Under the pieces are notes generated by a model. The model had not been told where the DNA came from, did not search any database, and saw only the letters and a list, made by a program, of their open reading frames with translations. DNA of 64,000 nt from Rudanella lutea DSM 19387. Its GTDB lineage: Bacteria; Bacteroidota; Bacteroidia; Cytophagales; Spirosomataceae. The stretch lies in the NCBI RefSeq assembly GCF_000383955.1, contig NZ_KB913013.1, forward strand, positions 2,400,694-2,464,693, read 5' to 3'. The translations under genes were made by a program, and so were the position numbers. This document shows positions 41,653-49,644 of this stretch, in pieces (position 1 is the stretch's first letter; each line of letters starts with the position of its first letter).

Positions 41653-42759
41653 CGCCCGCTGAATCTCAACCCGCTGCGTTTGGTCGAGGCTGGCGTTCCG
41701 AATAGCCACCTGTTGCGCCAGGGCCTCGGCCGCCGACCGGAAAGCCTCAGCTGCAATGGGCTCCCCGCTAATCACAACGGGCTGGCCTTCGTCGCCGGCT
41801 TCGCGGATACCCTGCACGAGCGGGATCTGCCCCAGCATGGGTACGCTGAATTTGTCGGCCAGTTGCTGCCCGCCCCCCTGCCCGAAAATCGGGTACCGAT
41901 GGGTGGGCAATTCGGCCGGGGTAAACCAGGCCATGTTTTCGACAACACCCAGTACGGGTACATTGATTTGCGGCTGCCGGAACATAGCCAAGCCCTTGAT
42001 GGCGTCGGCCAGAGCTACCTTCTGCGGGGTTGTTACAATCACGGCCCCGGTTACGGGCACGGTTTGCACCAGTGTCAGGTGAATATCGCTCGTGCCGGGC
42101 GGCAGGTCGATAAGCAGGTAATCGAGTTCACCCCAGTTGGTATCGGCAAAAAACTGACGCAACGCCTGACTTGCCATCGGCCCACGCCATACCACGGCGC
42201 TATCGGGTGGGGTCAGGAAACCAATTGACATGAGCTTCACACCATACTGCTGGATGGGTTGAAGCATATTTTTCCCGTCGATCTGCGAAACACCGGGCTG
42301 CAAATCTTCGGCTCCAAACATCACCGGCACCGACGGGCCGTAGATGTCGGCATCGATAATACCGACTTTAGCGCCCGAGCGGTGTAGAGCTACGGCGAGG
42401 TTGGCCGTTACCGTTGACTTACCCACGCCCCCTTTGCCCGAAGCCACAGCGATGATATTCTTCACACCCGGCAACACGGGAGCGGCCATCCGGGTCGAGG
42501 TCACATCGGCGGTCATATTGACTTTCACCTCGATGGTGGGGCCAATGTGGGTATGAATGGCATCTTCGCACCGCTTCCGAATCACTTCTTTCAGCGGGCA
42601 GGCGGGGGTGGTCAGTACGACCGTAAACATGACCTGGTCAATGCCCAGTTCAATATCTTTAACCATGTTCAGCGACACAATGTCGCGCTTCAGGTCCGGC
42701 TCTTCGACGTGGCCGAGAGCCTCCAACACGGATTCTTTAGATAGCTTGTAGTCAGACAT
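41650..42759 (-). CDS. mrp: Mrp/ApbC (NBP35-type) P-loop iron-sulfur carrier
   Basis: 369 residues from the ATG at 42759 (MSDYKLSKESV); an upstream in-frame start at 42822 is unlikely because it falls in a repeat-filled gap. The N-terminal MIP18/DUF59 domain (about 1-95) has HVEEPDLKRDIVSL and TTPACPLKEVIRK. The deviant Walker A ASGKGGVGKSTVTANLA and the Mrp signature DIYGPSVPVMFG, then IDLPPGTSDIHLTL, follow. The usual CxxC for cluster binding is not evident: the region reads VENMAWFTPAELP, as in several Bacteroidota relatives. It delivers Fe-S clusters to apoproteins with ATP. The partner Nfu gene follows. Confidence 0.95.
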   Translation of the reverse strand: MSDYKLSKESVLEALGHVEEPDLKRDIVSLNMVKDIELGIDQVMFTVVLTTPACPLKEVIRKRCEDAIHTHIGPTIEVKVNMTADVTSTRMAAPVLPGVKNIIAVASGKGGVGKSTVTANLAVALHRSGAKVGIIDADIYGPSVPVMFGAEDLQPGVSQIDGKNMLQPIQQYGVKLMSIGFLTPPDSAVVWRGPMASQALRQFFADTNWGELDYLLIDLPPGTSDIHLTLVQTVPVTGAVIVTTPQKVALADAIKGLAMFRQPQINVPVLGVVENMAWFTPAELPTHRYPIFGQGGGQQLADKFSVPMLGQIPLVQGIREAGDEGQPVVISGEPIAAEAFRSAAEALAQQVAIRNASLDQTQRVEIQRA

Positions 42760-42766
42760 GTTAGGC

Positions 42767-42873
42767 GAGATGAATGGTAGGTGATGAGCGACGAACAAGG
42801 CTGTTTTGCCATTTACCGACAAATGGCCCTACACGCTCAACACGCATTACTCATCGTTCATCACTCATCATTA
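42767..42873. repeat. Intergenic foldback repeat F (GATGAGT word)
   Basis: Left arm about 42767-42796 and right arm 42844-42873 are imperfect complements. An inner perfect hairpin GCCATTT/AAATGGC sits near 42808-42827. The right arm overlaps the stop codon and last codons of the GSCFA gene, and the left arm ends eight bases before the mrp start. Shares CGTTCATCACTCATCA with repeat A. Confidence 0.6.
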
Positions 42874-43852
42874 TGTGTTTTGTCAACCGCTCGCGCACGT
42901 CTGCAAGTTCCGCCGAGACGTCAATTCCTGCGGGGAGCGCCTGCAACCGGGCAAGGGTTTGCACCAGAAAATGCCGGTGAGCGTCGGTATAGCCCTGCAA
43001 CGGTCGGTGTGCCAATGCTTTCTGAATCCCCGACCACTCCCCGATAAAGCGGCAAAGTTCCTCATCAAATGCGCTTTGGGCAAACTTTTCATAAATGTAT
43101 GCCTGCGCCTGCGCATTGGGATGAATCAGGTCGGCCTCGTAAAAGCGGTAATCGCGGAGGTCGTCCTGCATGATTTCATAGCTCGGAAAATAATACACGC
43201 TTTCGTGCCAAACCGTCAGCTCGTGGGCCAACAGCCGCAAGGTAGCCTTACTCGCCGAATTGAGCGGCAGGGTATCACGGGTGTGCCGCACCGGGCTTAC
43301 CGTGAGCAGCACGTTCAGCTGGGGATTATGCTTCCGAAGGGTTTTCAGCAGCCGGTTGTATTCGGCCCGCAGATGATCGAGCTGGTACAAATACTTGTCG
43401 AATTGCGTACCGGGCACCTTATGGCAATTGGCCACTACCTGATCGGTAGCGCGGTGCCGGTACACCAAAGCCGAGCCGAACGTCAGAAACAGCCAATCGG
43501 CCTGCCGGAGGGCGTCGGCGGTTTCAGCAAGTACCACCATCAGGCGGTTTTTGAGGCCCTCGCGGGTAGTGGCCCAGTGGCTTGAGTGAAAATCGTGGTG
43601 AAACCAGATACCATCGCGCTGCACGTACAAGGCCTCGTCGGGCATCTGATCCCGCAGGGCCATGGTCAGGAGCTTGCTGATGGAAATAGGGTTGAAAACC
43701 GTACCAAACGGGTTGTTGGTCACGGTCATTTTATGGTCAGTCAATTGCCCGCCCATTACCTGCGCAAAACAGGAACCAACAGTCACGATCCGGTCGTGAA
43801 GACCAATCGAAACGGGCAGTTTATCGGGGGTAAGTTCTGTGTGAAAGTGCAT
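42851..43852 (-). CDS. GSCFA-domain protein
   Basis: 333 residues; GSCFA family (SGNH/GDSL-hydrolase-like fold). The name-giving motif is visible in VTVGSCFAQVMGG, and NNPFGTVFNPIS, a family hallmark, follows. Further segments are WLFLTFGSALVYRH, VSPVRHTRDTLPLNSASKA and YYFPSYEIMQDDLRDYRFY with LIHPN, which are consistent with a hydrolase-like catalytic Asp-His. The substrate is unknown. The last residues (HIMMSDER) are encoded by the arm of foldback repeat F, so the coding end and the repeat overlap. Confidence 0.92.
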   Translation of the reverse strand: MHFHTELTPDKLPVSIGLHDRIVTVGSCFAQVMGGQLTDHKMTVTNNPFGTVFNPISISKLLTMALRDQMPDEALYVQRDGIWFHHDFHSSHWATTREGLKNRLMVVLAETADALRQADWLFLTFGSALVYRHRATDQVVANCHKVPGTQFDKYLYQLDHLRAEYNRLLKTLRKHNPQLNVLLTVSPVRHTRDTLPLNSASKATLRLLAHELTVWHESVYYFPSYEIMQDDLRDYRFYEADLIHPNAQAQAYIYEKFAQSAFDEELCRFIGEWSGIQKALAHRPLQGYTDAHRHFLVQTLARLQALPAGIDVSAELADVRERLTKHIMMSDER

Positions 43853-43863
43853 ACTTTTTAAAC

Positions 43864-43892
43864 AAAAAAACGGTCTCTAAAAGTCCGTTTTT
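43864..43892 (-). terminator. Intrinsic terminator of the Uma2-family gene
   Basis: On the minus strand, stem AAAAACGG/CCGTTTTT (43885-43892 with 43866-43873) followed by T-run. Confidence 0.75.
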
Positions 43893-43931
43893 GTCAATTA
43901 TTTCACTTAACCAAACCTCTGATTTATAGAC

Positions 43932-44591
43932 TTATAACAACGAAATAAGAGTCTCTAGACTAATCCGTTCATCGAACATAGCCTGTACCGGAATGCGGAA
44001 GTCTCTAATTTGTCTACTCACTATAAAATCTGCACCCGCAAACGTACCAGCCAGCTCATACTCTTCCATCTCGGGGTCGAGCGTATATTGTTCTACAGTT
44101 TGTTTACCGGGGTTTACCAGCCAATATTCGCCTACACCATGCGCGGCATAATCCGTGAATTTTACGCCCCGGTCGCGCTTGGCGGTTCCTTTCGACAATA
44201 CCTCAACAATAAAGTCGGGAGCCGGGTACTGCATCTGTTCGCTCGTAAAGGTGTCGGCTTTTTCGGCTTTCCAGAAACAGATGTCAGGTTCGTAATCGTT
44301 ACGGGTCAAGGTAATCATGGCTTTTTCTGACGCTACCCTTCCCAGTTTATGCTTGATGGCGTACGCACTCAGAAGCCTGTACAGATTACCGACGGCTGTC
44401 CAGTGCCGTTCTTTCACCGGCGAGTGCATAATCACTTCACCGTTGATAAACTCTGCTTTCTGATCTTCAGTAATGGTATTGTAAAAAATCTGCCGTTTCT
44501 GTGCCTCGGCCCGCAAGGCAGCCTGTGCCTCTTCAATCAGAATAGGCAGGTTGGGCGCTTCCATAAGTTGGTCTAACTGAAGAGAGGCCAT
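43932..44591 (-). CDS. Uma2/DUF820-family PD-(D/E)xK nuclease-like protein
   Basis: 219 residues from the ATG at 44591 (MASLQLDQLMEAP); an in-frame ATG at 44621 lies upstream of the -7 box and is less likely. The restriction-endonuclease-like core is seen in YEPDICFWK, DFIVEVLSKGTAKRDRG and VGEYWLVNPGKQTVEQY, with D and ExK in place. The N-terminal part has KAEFINGEVIMHSPVKERH. Uma2 proteins are abundant in cyanobacteria and Bacteroidota, often in many copies; their biological role is unknown. It has its own promoter box and terminator. Confidence 0.92.
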   Translation of the reverse strand: MASLQLDQLMEAPNLPILIEEAQAALRAEAQKRQIFYNTITEDQKAEFINGEVIMHSPVKERHWTAVGNLYRLLSAYAIKHKLGRVASEKAMITLTRNDYEPDICFWKAEKADTFTSEQMQYPAPDFIVEVLSKGTAKRDRGVKFTDYAAHGVGEYWLVNPGKQTVEQYTLDPEMEEYELAGTFAGADFIVSRQIRDFRIPVQAMFDERISLETLISLL

Positions 44592-44610
44592 ATCGGCAGA
44601 TGTATTTAAA

Positions 44611-44618
44611 CAAATATA
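44611..44618 (-). promoter_or_regulatory. -7 promoter box TATATTTG of the Uma2-family gene
   Basis: Perfect consensus on the minus strand, 20 bases upstream of the chosen ATG and immediately after the rplI terminator. Confidence 0.6.
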
Positions 44619-44621
44619 CAC

Positions 44622-44653
44622 AAAAAGCCCGGCTACCTGAGGGCAGCCGGGCT
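44622..44653 (-). terminator. Intrinsic terminator of rplI
   Basis: Stem AGCCCGGCT/AGCCGGGCT (44645-44653 with 44626-44634) on the minus strand, followed by TTTT. Ends the S6-S18-L9 gene group. Confidence 0.85.
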
Positions 44654-44684
44654 CGTATCTATTGGTGTCGCGTGGGCGTGTCGC

Positions 44685-45128
44685 TTACTCAGCGGCTACA
44701 ACCTCAACGTTTACTTTGTGCTTCACCTCTTTGTGCAGGTCAAGCGACGCCTGATACGTACCGAGCGTCTTCACATCGTCGATGGTGATTTTCTTCCGGT
44801 CGATGTCGAATCCTTTTTCGCGCAGGGCATCAGCAATCTGAATGCTTGTAACGCGACCAAAGATTTTACCGCTTTCACCCGCTTTGGCAGGAATCGTCAG
44901 TACGGTCTCGCCGATCTGATCAGCCAACGCCTGTGCGTCGTTCTTGATCTTTTCAGCTTTGTGAGCAGCCTGACGAATGTTTTCGGCGATCATCTTCTTG
45001 TTTGATTCACTCGCCATCATCGCATATCCCTGAGGAATCAGGTAGTTGCGGCCGTAGCCCGGCTTCACCGTCACGATGTCGTTCTTGTAGCCCAGGCCGG
45101 CAATATCGGTTTTGAGAATGATGTCCAT
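44685..45128 (-). CDS. rplI: 50S ribosomal protein L9
   Basis: 147 residues. The N-terminal rRNA-binding domain reads MDIILKTDIAGLGYKNDIV and VKPGYGRNYLIPQGYA, the universal L9 signature. A long connecting helix (about 42-75) and the C-terminal domain (IFGRVTSIQIADALREKG) follow. The length is normal. It follows rpsR in the conserved order rpsF-rpsR-rplI, but here a 110-base gap with foldback repeat G lies between. Confidence 0.98.
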   Translation of the reverse strand: MDIILKTDIAGLGYKNDIVTVKPGYGRNYLIPQGYAMMASESNKKMIAENIRQAAHKAEKIKNDAQALADQIGETVLTIPAKAGESGKIFGRVTSIQIADALREKGFDIDRKKITIDDVKTLGTYQASLDLHKEVKHKVNVEVVAAE

Positions 45129-45135
45129 TTTTCTG

Positions 45136-45238
45136 AAAGTTTTCAGTCTTCAGTTTTCAGTTTTCAGTTGTGCAAGGCGGCTTTGCCAATCTGCATCGAC
45201 CAAAAACTGCAAACTGCAAACTGTAAACTGCAAACTTT
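45136..45238. repeat. Intergenic foldback repeat G (CAGTTTT word) between rpsR and rplI
   Basis: Arms 45136-45170 and 45204-45238, each 35 bases, are complementary at about 28 positions. One arm abuts the rpsR stop codon, and the other ends eight bases before the rplI start. Unlike most copies, the first arm in the mRNA sense (AAAGTTTGCAGTTTACAG) is not purine-rich. Confidence 0.75.
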
Positions 45239-45490
45239 TTATTTGAGTGAATCAGCTACGTACGGTAAGATGGCGATATGGCGGGCCCGCTTTACGGCCT
45301 GACCCACTTTGCGCTGGTACTTCAGGCTGGTGCCTGTCAGACGCCGGGGCAGAATCTTGCCTTGCTCGTTGAGCAGCTTCAGCAAAAAGTTTGCGTCTTT
45401 GTAGTCGATGTACTTGATGCCTGACTTCTTGAAGCGGCAGTATTTTTTGCGGTTCTCGGTTTTCGAGACGGATTCGTTCTGTAAGCTCAT
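45239..45490 (-). CDS. rpsR: 30S ribosomal protein S18
   Basis: 83 residues. Family segments are [40 protein letters not shown] and [19 protein letters not shown]18 pairs with S6 on the 30S platform. The gene follows rpsF with only two bases between stop and start. Its stop codon abuts repeat G. Confidence 0.98.
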   Translation of the reverse strand: MSLQNESVSKTENRKKYCRFKKSGIKYIDYKDANFLLKLLNEQGKILPRRLTGTSLKYQRKVGQAVKRARHIAILPYVADSLK

Positions 45491-45492
45491 GA

Positions 45493-45864
45493 TTATTTGG
45501 CCTCCTCGGTTTCAGCTTGTTTTTTCTTACCTACTAAACCTTTGCGCTTCCGCTCGTTGTAGTCAACGGCGTGCTTGTCGAGCGCAATTACTAAGTGACG
45601 CAGTACGCGCTCATCACGCAGATACTCGGTGTTCAGAGCAGCTACAATCGTACCGGGAGCCTTGAACTCAAACAGATAATAGTAACCCGTGTTCTTGTGC
45701 TGGATCGGGTAAGCCAGCTTACGCAGGCCCATGTTGTCTTCATGAACAAGTTCCGCCCCGTTGTCGGTCAGCACTTTGCGGAACTTATCAACGGCGTCCT
45801 TCATCTGAGCTTCAGATAAAACGGGAGTTAAAATGAACACCGTTTCGTAGTTCTTTGGGAACAT
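45493..45864 (-). CDS. rpsF: 30S ribosomal protein S6
   Basis: 123 residues. The ferredoxin-like fold is recognised from [40 protein letters not shown] and [20 protein letters not shown]. The C-terminal tail is basic and low-complexity. It is the first gene of the S6-S18-L9 group, with a perfect -7 box 29 bases before its start. Confidence 0.98.
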   Translation of the reverse strand: MFPKNYETVFILTPVLSEAQMKDAVDKFRKVLTDNGAELVHEDNMGLRKLAYPIQHKNTGYYYLFEFKAPGTIVAALNTEYLRDERVLRHLVIALDKHAVDYNERKRKGLVGKKKQAETEEAK

Positions 45865-45892
45865 TATTGGTAAACAGTTTAAAATGAGGGTG

Positions 45893-45900
45893 CAAAGGTA
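45893..45900 (-). promoter_or_regulatory. -7 promoter box TACCTTTG of rpsF
   Basis: Perfect TAnnTTTG on the minus strand, 29 bases before the rpsF start, immediately next to foldback repeat H. Confidence 0.6.
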
Positions 45901-45901
45901 A

Positions 45902-45989
45902 GAATAAAAGGAGAAAGGAGGAAGGGAGAAGGCAGAAAAATTCTGCGTCCCCTTTCCTCCTTTCCCCCTCTCCTGCTTTCCTCCTTTTA
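45902..45989. repeat. Intergenic foldback repeat H (AAGGAGG polypurine word)
   Basis: Left arm 45902-45937 is almost pure purine; right arm 45941-45989 almost pure pyrimidine. They pair imperfectly around a very short loop. The right arm ends two bases from the stop codon of the coiled-coil gene. Long polypurine/polypyrimidine tracts can also form triplex DNA. Confidence 0.65.
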
Positions 45990-45991
45990 TA

Positions 45992-46933
45992 CTATTTCAC
46001 CGTAAACTCGCCTTCTCCGATTTTGAAGCCCTCGGCGTACACCTCCACCACGTGTCGGCCTTCGTTGAAGCGTCCGTTGCCCCGGCCATACACAAAATCG
46101 ACCTGCTGACGGCTATTGGTGAACTGGATCGATTGCGCAGCGGTATAAATCATACCCTTACCGTTGTAGGTAAATTCGCCCGAACCCGTTGCCATATCCG
46201 ACAGAATAGCCCCGCTGGGGTCGAGTACCCGGATGTAAATGGTTTTTTCGTTTTGCTGCGCCAGGCTGTTTTCGGCTAACCGGAACGATACCTTGATTTT
46301 ATCGAGCTGCCGGGCGCGGTAACTGCCGCCGTCACGCTCCTTGCCCCGCGTATTGAGCGAATTGACCATGATATTCTCCGCCCTGAGGGCCGATGCAATG
46401 GTGACTTTTTGCTCCAGCTCGCGGTTACGAACCGAGTACGTCGATACCGAATCCGACAGAGCGGCTCGCTCTCCACGCAGGCCCGCGTTCTCTTCCGACA
46501 AGGTTCGGTTTTGAGCCGCCAAAACCCCGTTCTCCTCCCGAAGCCGGGCAATCTCCTGATCTTTCTGGGCCAGCAGTGATTCGTACTGACTGACGCGCTG
46601 TGCATACTTTTTGTTGTCGAAGTTGTTGACGTTGCGGAGGTTACGCTTGTCGGCCTCCAGTTGATCTTTCACCCGCAGGAGCGAATCGACGTTGCCGCCC
46701 AGCCGCTGAATTTCCGTAATTTTCAGATCAAGCTGGGCCGAAATGGAATCCAGCTTGGTTTTCGTTGCCAATACCTCCTCGGTTTTGGCCGCAATGGTAA
46801 CATCTTTTGTTTTTCCCATCTCCCGTTCCTGATACCAGAAATAGAGCTGGAGTACGTTGAGGGCCACCAGTACCAGTAAAGCAGCAATAAGATAATTCCG
46901 ACCGTTGTTTCGTTTTTCGGAGCGAGCTTCCAT
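45992..46933 (-). CDS. Membrane-anchored coiled-coil protein of unknown function
   Basis: 313 residues from the ATG at 46933 (MEARSEKRNNGRNYL), chosen because a perfect -7 box lies about 40 bases upstream, inside the longer ORF. One transmembrane helix (about 14-34: LIAALLVLVALNVLQLYFW) is followed by a long heptad-rich coiled coil (about 45-200: QKDQEIARLREENGVLAAQN and similar). A beta-rich C-terminal domain follows (VSFRLAENSLAQQNEKTIYI, then HVVEVYAEGFKIGEGEF). I do not recognise the C-terminal family. It faces the periplasm or is cytosolic depending on topology. Divergent from yggS. Confidence 0.85.
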   Translation of the reverse strand: MEARSEKRNNGRNYLIAALLVLVALNVLQLYFWYQEREMGKTKDVTIAAKTEEVLATKTKLDSISAQLDLKITEIQRLGGNVDSLLRVKDQLEADKRNLRNVNNFDNKKYAQRVSQYESLLAQKDQEIARLREENGVLAAQNRTLSEENAGLRGERAALSDSVSTYSVRNRELEQKVTIASALRAENIMVNSLNTRGKERDGGSYRARQLDKIKVSFRLAENSLAQQNEKTIYIRVLDPSGAILSDMATGSGEFTYNGKGMIYTAAQSIQFTNSRQQVDFVYGRGNGRFNEGRHVVEVYAEGFKIGEGEFTVK

Positions 46934-46974
46934 AGGCGTTAAAAATAGCAACAGGGCGACTATCGGGCCCGGCG

Positions 46975-46982
46975 CAAAGGTA
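46975..46982 (-). promoter_or_regulatory. -7 promoter box TACCTTTG of the coiled-coil gene
   Basis: Perfect consensus on the minus strand; gives a short leader of about 35 bases and decides the start at 46933. Confidence 0.6.
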
Positions 46983-47103
46983 CAACCCCTGACCTGACCA
47001 CCGACCTCTCCCCTATTCAATACAAACGTTTGACGCTGGATGTTTACCCTCTCCAACGCTCATTTTGGCGAAAAACTACTCGATTCGCTACACAACTCAA
47101 ACC

Positions 47104-47111
47104 TATCTTTG
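47104..47111 (+). promoter_or_regulatory. -7 promoter box TATCTTTG of yggS
   Basis: Perfect consensus on the plus strand, about 85 bases before the chosen ATG at 47196, in the divergent gap. It supports the later start, since the longer ORF begins upstream of it. Confidence 0.55.
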
Positions 47112-47195
47112 CTAATTCTTCTTTGTAGGAGTAGGCTGCCGTATGTACGTACAGCCCCTGTCCGATGGATTTTGCCTTGTTCCGCTACTTCACGC

Positions 47196-47858
47196 ATGAC
47201 AACTATTCAGGATAATATCGCCCGGCTCGAACAAACGATCCGGGGGCGCGCCCGGCTGATCGCCGTAACGAAAACCAAACCCGTTCCGATGCTCCAGGAA
47301 GCCTACGACGCGGGCTGCCGCGACTTTGGCGAAAACCGGGTACAGGAGATGGTCGAGAAGTACCCGCAGCTCCCGGCCGATATTCGGTGGCATCAGATCG
47401 GCCACCTTCAGAGCAACAAGGTGAAATACATTGCGCCCTTTGTAGCCCTGATTCACTCGGTAGATAGCCCGGCGTTGCTGAAAGAGATTAACAAACAGGC
47501 CGCTAAAAACAACCGGGTGATCGACTGTCTGCTCCAGATTTTTATTGCGCAGGAAGACACCAAGTTCGGCCTCGACCCCGCCGAAGCCCGCGCGCTGCTG
47601 CAAAGCCCTGACCTTGACGCCCTCACGCACGTGCGGCTGGTGGGCCTCATGGGCCTGGCGACCAACACTGACGACGAAGAACAGGTACGACAGGAGTTCA
47701 GAAGCCTGAAAAAACTGTACGACGAACTGGCCTCGATTCAACGGCCCAACGTGGCCTTCTCGGAGCTGTCGATGGGAATGAGTGGTGATTACGAGCTGGC
47801 GATTGCCGAAGGCAGCACAATGGTTCGGGTGGGGAGTGCTATTTTTGGATCACGATGA
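47196..47858 (+). CDS. YggS-family PLP homeostasis protein
   Basis: 220 residues from the ATG at 47196 (MTTIQDNIARLEQTI). Single-domain alanine-racemase-like TIM barrel that binds pyridoxal phosphate and balances vitamin B6 and amino-acid pools. The PLP lysine is in LIAVTKTKPVPML. Further conserved segments are FGENRVQEMVEKY, WHQIGHLQSNKVKYIAP, LGLATNTDDEEQ-like LMGLATNTD, and ELSMGMSGDYELAIAEGSTMVRVGSAIFG. The stop overlaps the start of the DUF423 gene as ATGA, so the two are co-translated. Confidence 0.96.
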   Translation: MTTIQDNIARLEQTIRGRARLIAVTKTKPVPMLQEAYDAGCRDFGENRVQEMVEKYPQLPADIRWHQIGHLQSNKVKYIAPFVALIHSVDSPALLKEINKQAAKNNRVIDCLLQIFIAQEDTKFGLDPAEARALLQSPDLDALTHVRLVGLMGLATNTDDEEQVRQEFRSLKKLYDELASIQRPNVAFSELSMGMSGDYELAIAEGSTMVRVGSAIFGSR

Positions 47859-48232
47859 AATTCTTTATTCAAACCGGGGCTCTGCTGGGCCTGCTGGGCG
47901 TAGGGCTGGGAGCCTTTGGCGCTCATGCGTTACGCAAAATGCTCGACGAAACGGGCCGGGCGGCTACGTTCGAAACGGCCGTTAAATACCAGTTTTACCA
48001 TGCGTTGGCGTTAGTGCTGGTCGGTGTACTGATGCAGCTCATGAGCCAAAATCCAATGGCCCTGAAGTGGCTCAACTACGCTGGGTTGTCGTTTCTGGGT
48101 GGAGTGCTTATTTTCTCAGGCTCGCTGTATATCCTGTGTTTCTCCGGAATCACCTGGCTGGGGGCCATCACGCCTATCGGCGGAGTGCTCATGATTCTGG
48201 GGTGGGCGCTGCTGTTCTGGGCCGTGAAATAA
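47855..48232 (+). CDS. DUF423 (YgdD-type) small membrane protein
   Basis: 125 residues with four hydrophobic helices. It begins MKFFIQTGALLGLLGVGLGAF and has the family motif GAFGAHALRKML, then FETAVKYQFYHALALVLVG and ITPIGGVLMILGWALLFW. DUF423 proteins are widespread inner-membrane proteins of unknown function. Overlaps yggS by four bases. Its stop codon is followed without gap by foldback repeat I. Confidence 0.93.
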   Translation: MKFFIQTGALLGLLGVGLGAFGAHALRKMLDETGRAATFETAVKYQFYHALALVLVGVLMQLMSQNPMALKWLNYAGLSFLGGVLIFSGSLYILCFSGITWLGAITPIGGVLMILGWALLFWAVK

Positions 48233-48361
48233 ATGAGTGAAAGAGCGAAAGAGTGGCTGACGCGTATTACTCGTGCGTCCGTTACTCTTTCGCTCTTTCA
48301 CTCTTTCACTCTTTCACTCTTTCACTCTTTCACTCTTTCACTCTTTCGCTCTTTCACTCAT
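48233..48361. repeat. Foldback repeat I with a nine-unit tandem array of CTCTTTCA
   Basis: Left arm 48233-48254 is a perfect 22-base complement of 48340-48361. Between them lies a tandem array of the 8-mer CTCTTTCA (48285-48356, nine units, two with G for A at the last base). The left arm starts right after the DUF423 stop, and the right arm contains the rodA stop codon. Exact tandem copies suggest slippage, so the unit number may vary among strains. Confidence 0.9.
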
Positions 48362-49635
48362 CGTGTAAACATCCCGGCCCGGCGCGAGTCGAGCTTGAGG
48401 AAAATAAAGAGCAGAATAGAGAACGACCACAACGACGATCCGCCGTAGCTGAAAAACGGCAATGGAATACCAATTACGGGCATCAGGCCGATGGTCATAC
48501 CGATATTGACCATAAAGTGGAAAAAGAAAATACCAGCCACGCAGTAGCCATACACCCGGTTGAACTTACTCCGCTGTTTTTCCGCCAAAATCACAATCCG
48601 AGACAACAGCCCCAAAAACAGGGCAATCACGACGGCACTGCCAATAAAGCCGTGTTCTTCGCCGATCGTGCAGAAAATAAAATCGGTGCTCTGTTCGGGT
48701 ACAAAGTCAAATTTGGTCTGGGTGCCTTCCAGAAATCCCTTACCCTGCAAACGTCCTGACCCAATAGCAATTTTGGCCTGTGTCACGTTCCAGCCTACCC
48801 CCAACGGGTCGATGTTGGGATTTACGAGCACCTTGATGCGGTTGCGCTGGTGTTTCTGCAACACATTGTTCACGAAGAAGTCGACGCCCGTCACGAAGAC
48901 CATCATCCCGGCAATCACAACGCCCATGCTGATAAAGTTGCGCGTTGTACGGTTGTAACGGGGCATCAGAAACGCAAACGCCACCGCCACCGCCACCAGC
49001 CCGAAGAATATATACAGCTTTGGAAAAACGAGGGCCAGAACAAACAGGGCCGCCAGAGCAATGCCAGCTGCCGGAATCCAGCCCGGCAATCCCTCGCGAT
49101 AGAGCATAATCACAAAGGCCGCAAATACCAGGGTAGACCCCGTTTCGTTGGAGGCAATAATGAGCAGGGCTGGCAAGCCAATAATTCCCGCAATAGGCAG
49201 CAAATCTTTGTAGCGACTCAGGTTGATACCCGGCACATCGAGGTACTTGGCCAGGGCCAGGCTCGTGGCCACTTTGGTAAATTCGGCCGGCTGAATGGAG
49301 AACGCGCCAAATTTAAACCACGACCTCGACCCGTTGATGTTGGAACCAGCAACGAGTACCAGCAGCAACATCAGAATCATGAAGCCGTAAAAAATATAGG
49401 CAAACGAGTCGTAAAACTTGTGGTGAATGGCCAGTACACAGATCACCAGAATCACGGTGGTACCAATCCACATGAGTTGTTTACCGGCATTGGTCGACAA
49501 GTCGAACAGGCTCGTCTGATCTTCGGGGCTGTACACCGCAGCGTACACATTGAACCAACCCATCATTACACAGCCTATGTACAGTGCAACGGTGAGCAGG
49601 TCTATATTTTGGGAAAACGGATCGTTACGGGACAT
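48358..49635 (-). CDS. rodA: SEDS-family peptidoglycan glycosyltransferase RodA
   Basis: Integral membrane enzyme of 425 residues with about ten helices that polymerises lipid II during cell elongation together with PBP2. Conserved segments are NINGSRSWFKFGAFSIQPAEFTK split over the third extracellular region, SNETGSTLVFAAF, EGTQTKFDFVPEQSTDFIF with the essential acidic region, and PVIGIPLPFFSYGGSSLWSF. The start MSRNDPFSQNID is followed by the first helix. The mrdA gene lies upstream on the same strand, separated by foldback repeat J of about 150 bases. Its stop codon lies inside repeat I. Confidence 0.96.
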   Translation of the reverse strand: MSRNDPFSQNIDLLTVALYIGCVMMGWFNVYAAVYSPEDQTSLFDLSTNAGKQLMWIGTTVILVICVLAIHHKFYDSFAYIFYGFMILMLLLVLVAGSNINGSRSWFKFGAFSIQPAEFTKVATSLALAKYLDVPGINLSRYKDLLPIAGIIGLPALLIIASNETGSTLVFAAFVIMLYREGLPGWIPAAGIALAALFVLALVFPKLYIFFGLVAVAVAFAFLMPRYNRTTRNFISMGVVIAGMMVFVTGVDFFVNNVLQKHQRNRIKVLVNPNIDPLGVGWNVTQAKIAIGSGRLQGKGFLEGTQTKFDFVPEQSTDFIFCTIGEEHGFIGSAVVIALFLGLLSRIVILAEKQRSKFNRVYGYCVAGIFFFHFMVNIGMTIGLMPVIGIPLPFFSYGGSSLWSFSILLFIFLKLDSRRAGMFTR

Positions 49636-49644
49636 GATTTTTTA

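Noticed and set aside
48285-48356. CRISPR-like array
   Set aside because: Units are directly adjacent 8-mers without spacers, so this is a tandem repeat, and no cas genes are present.
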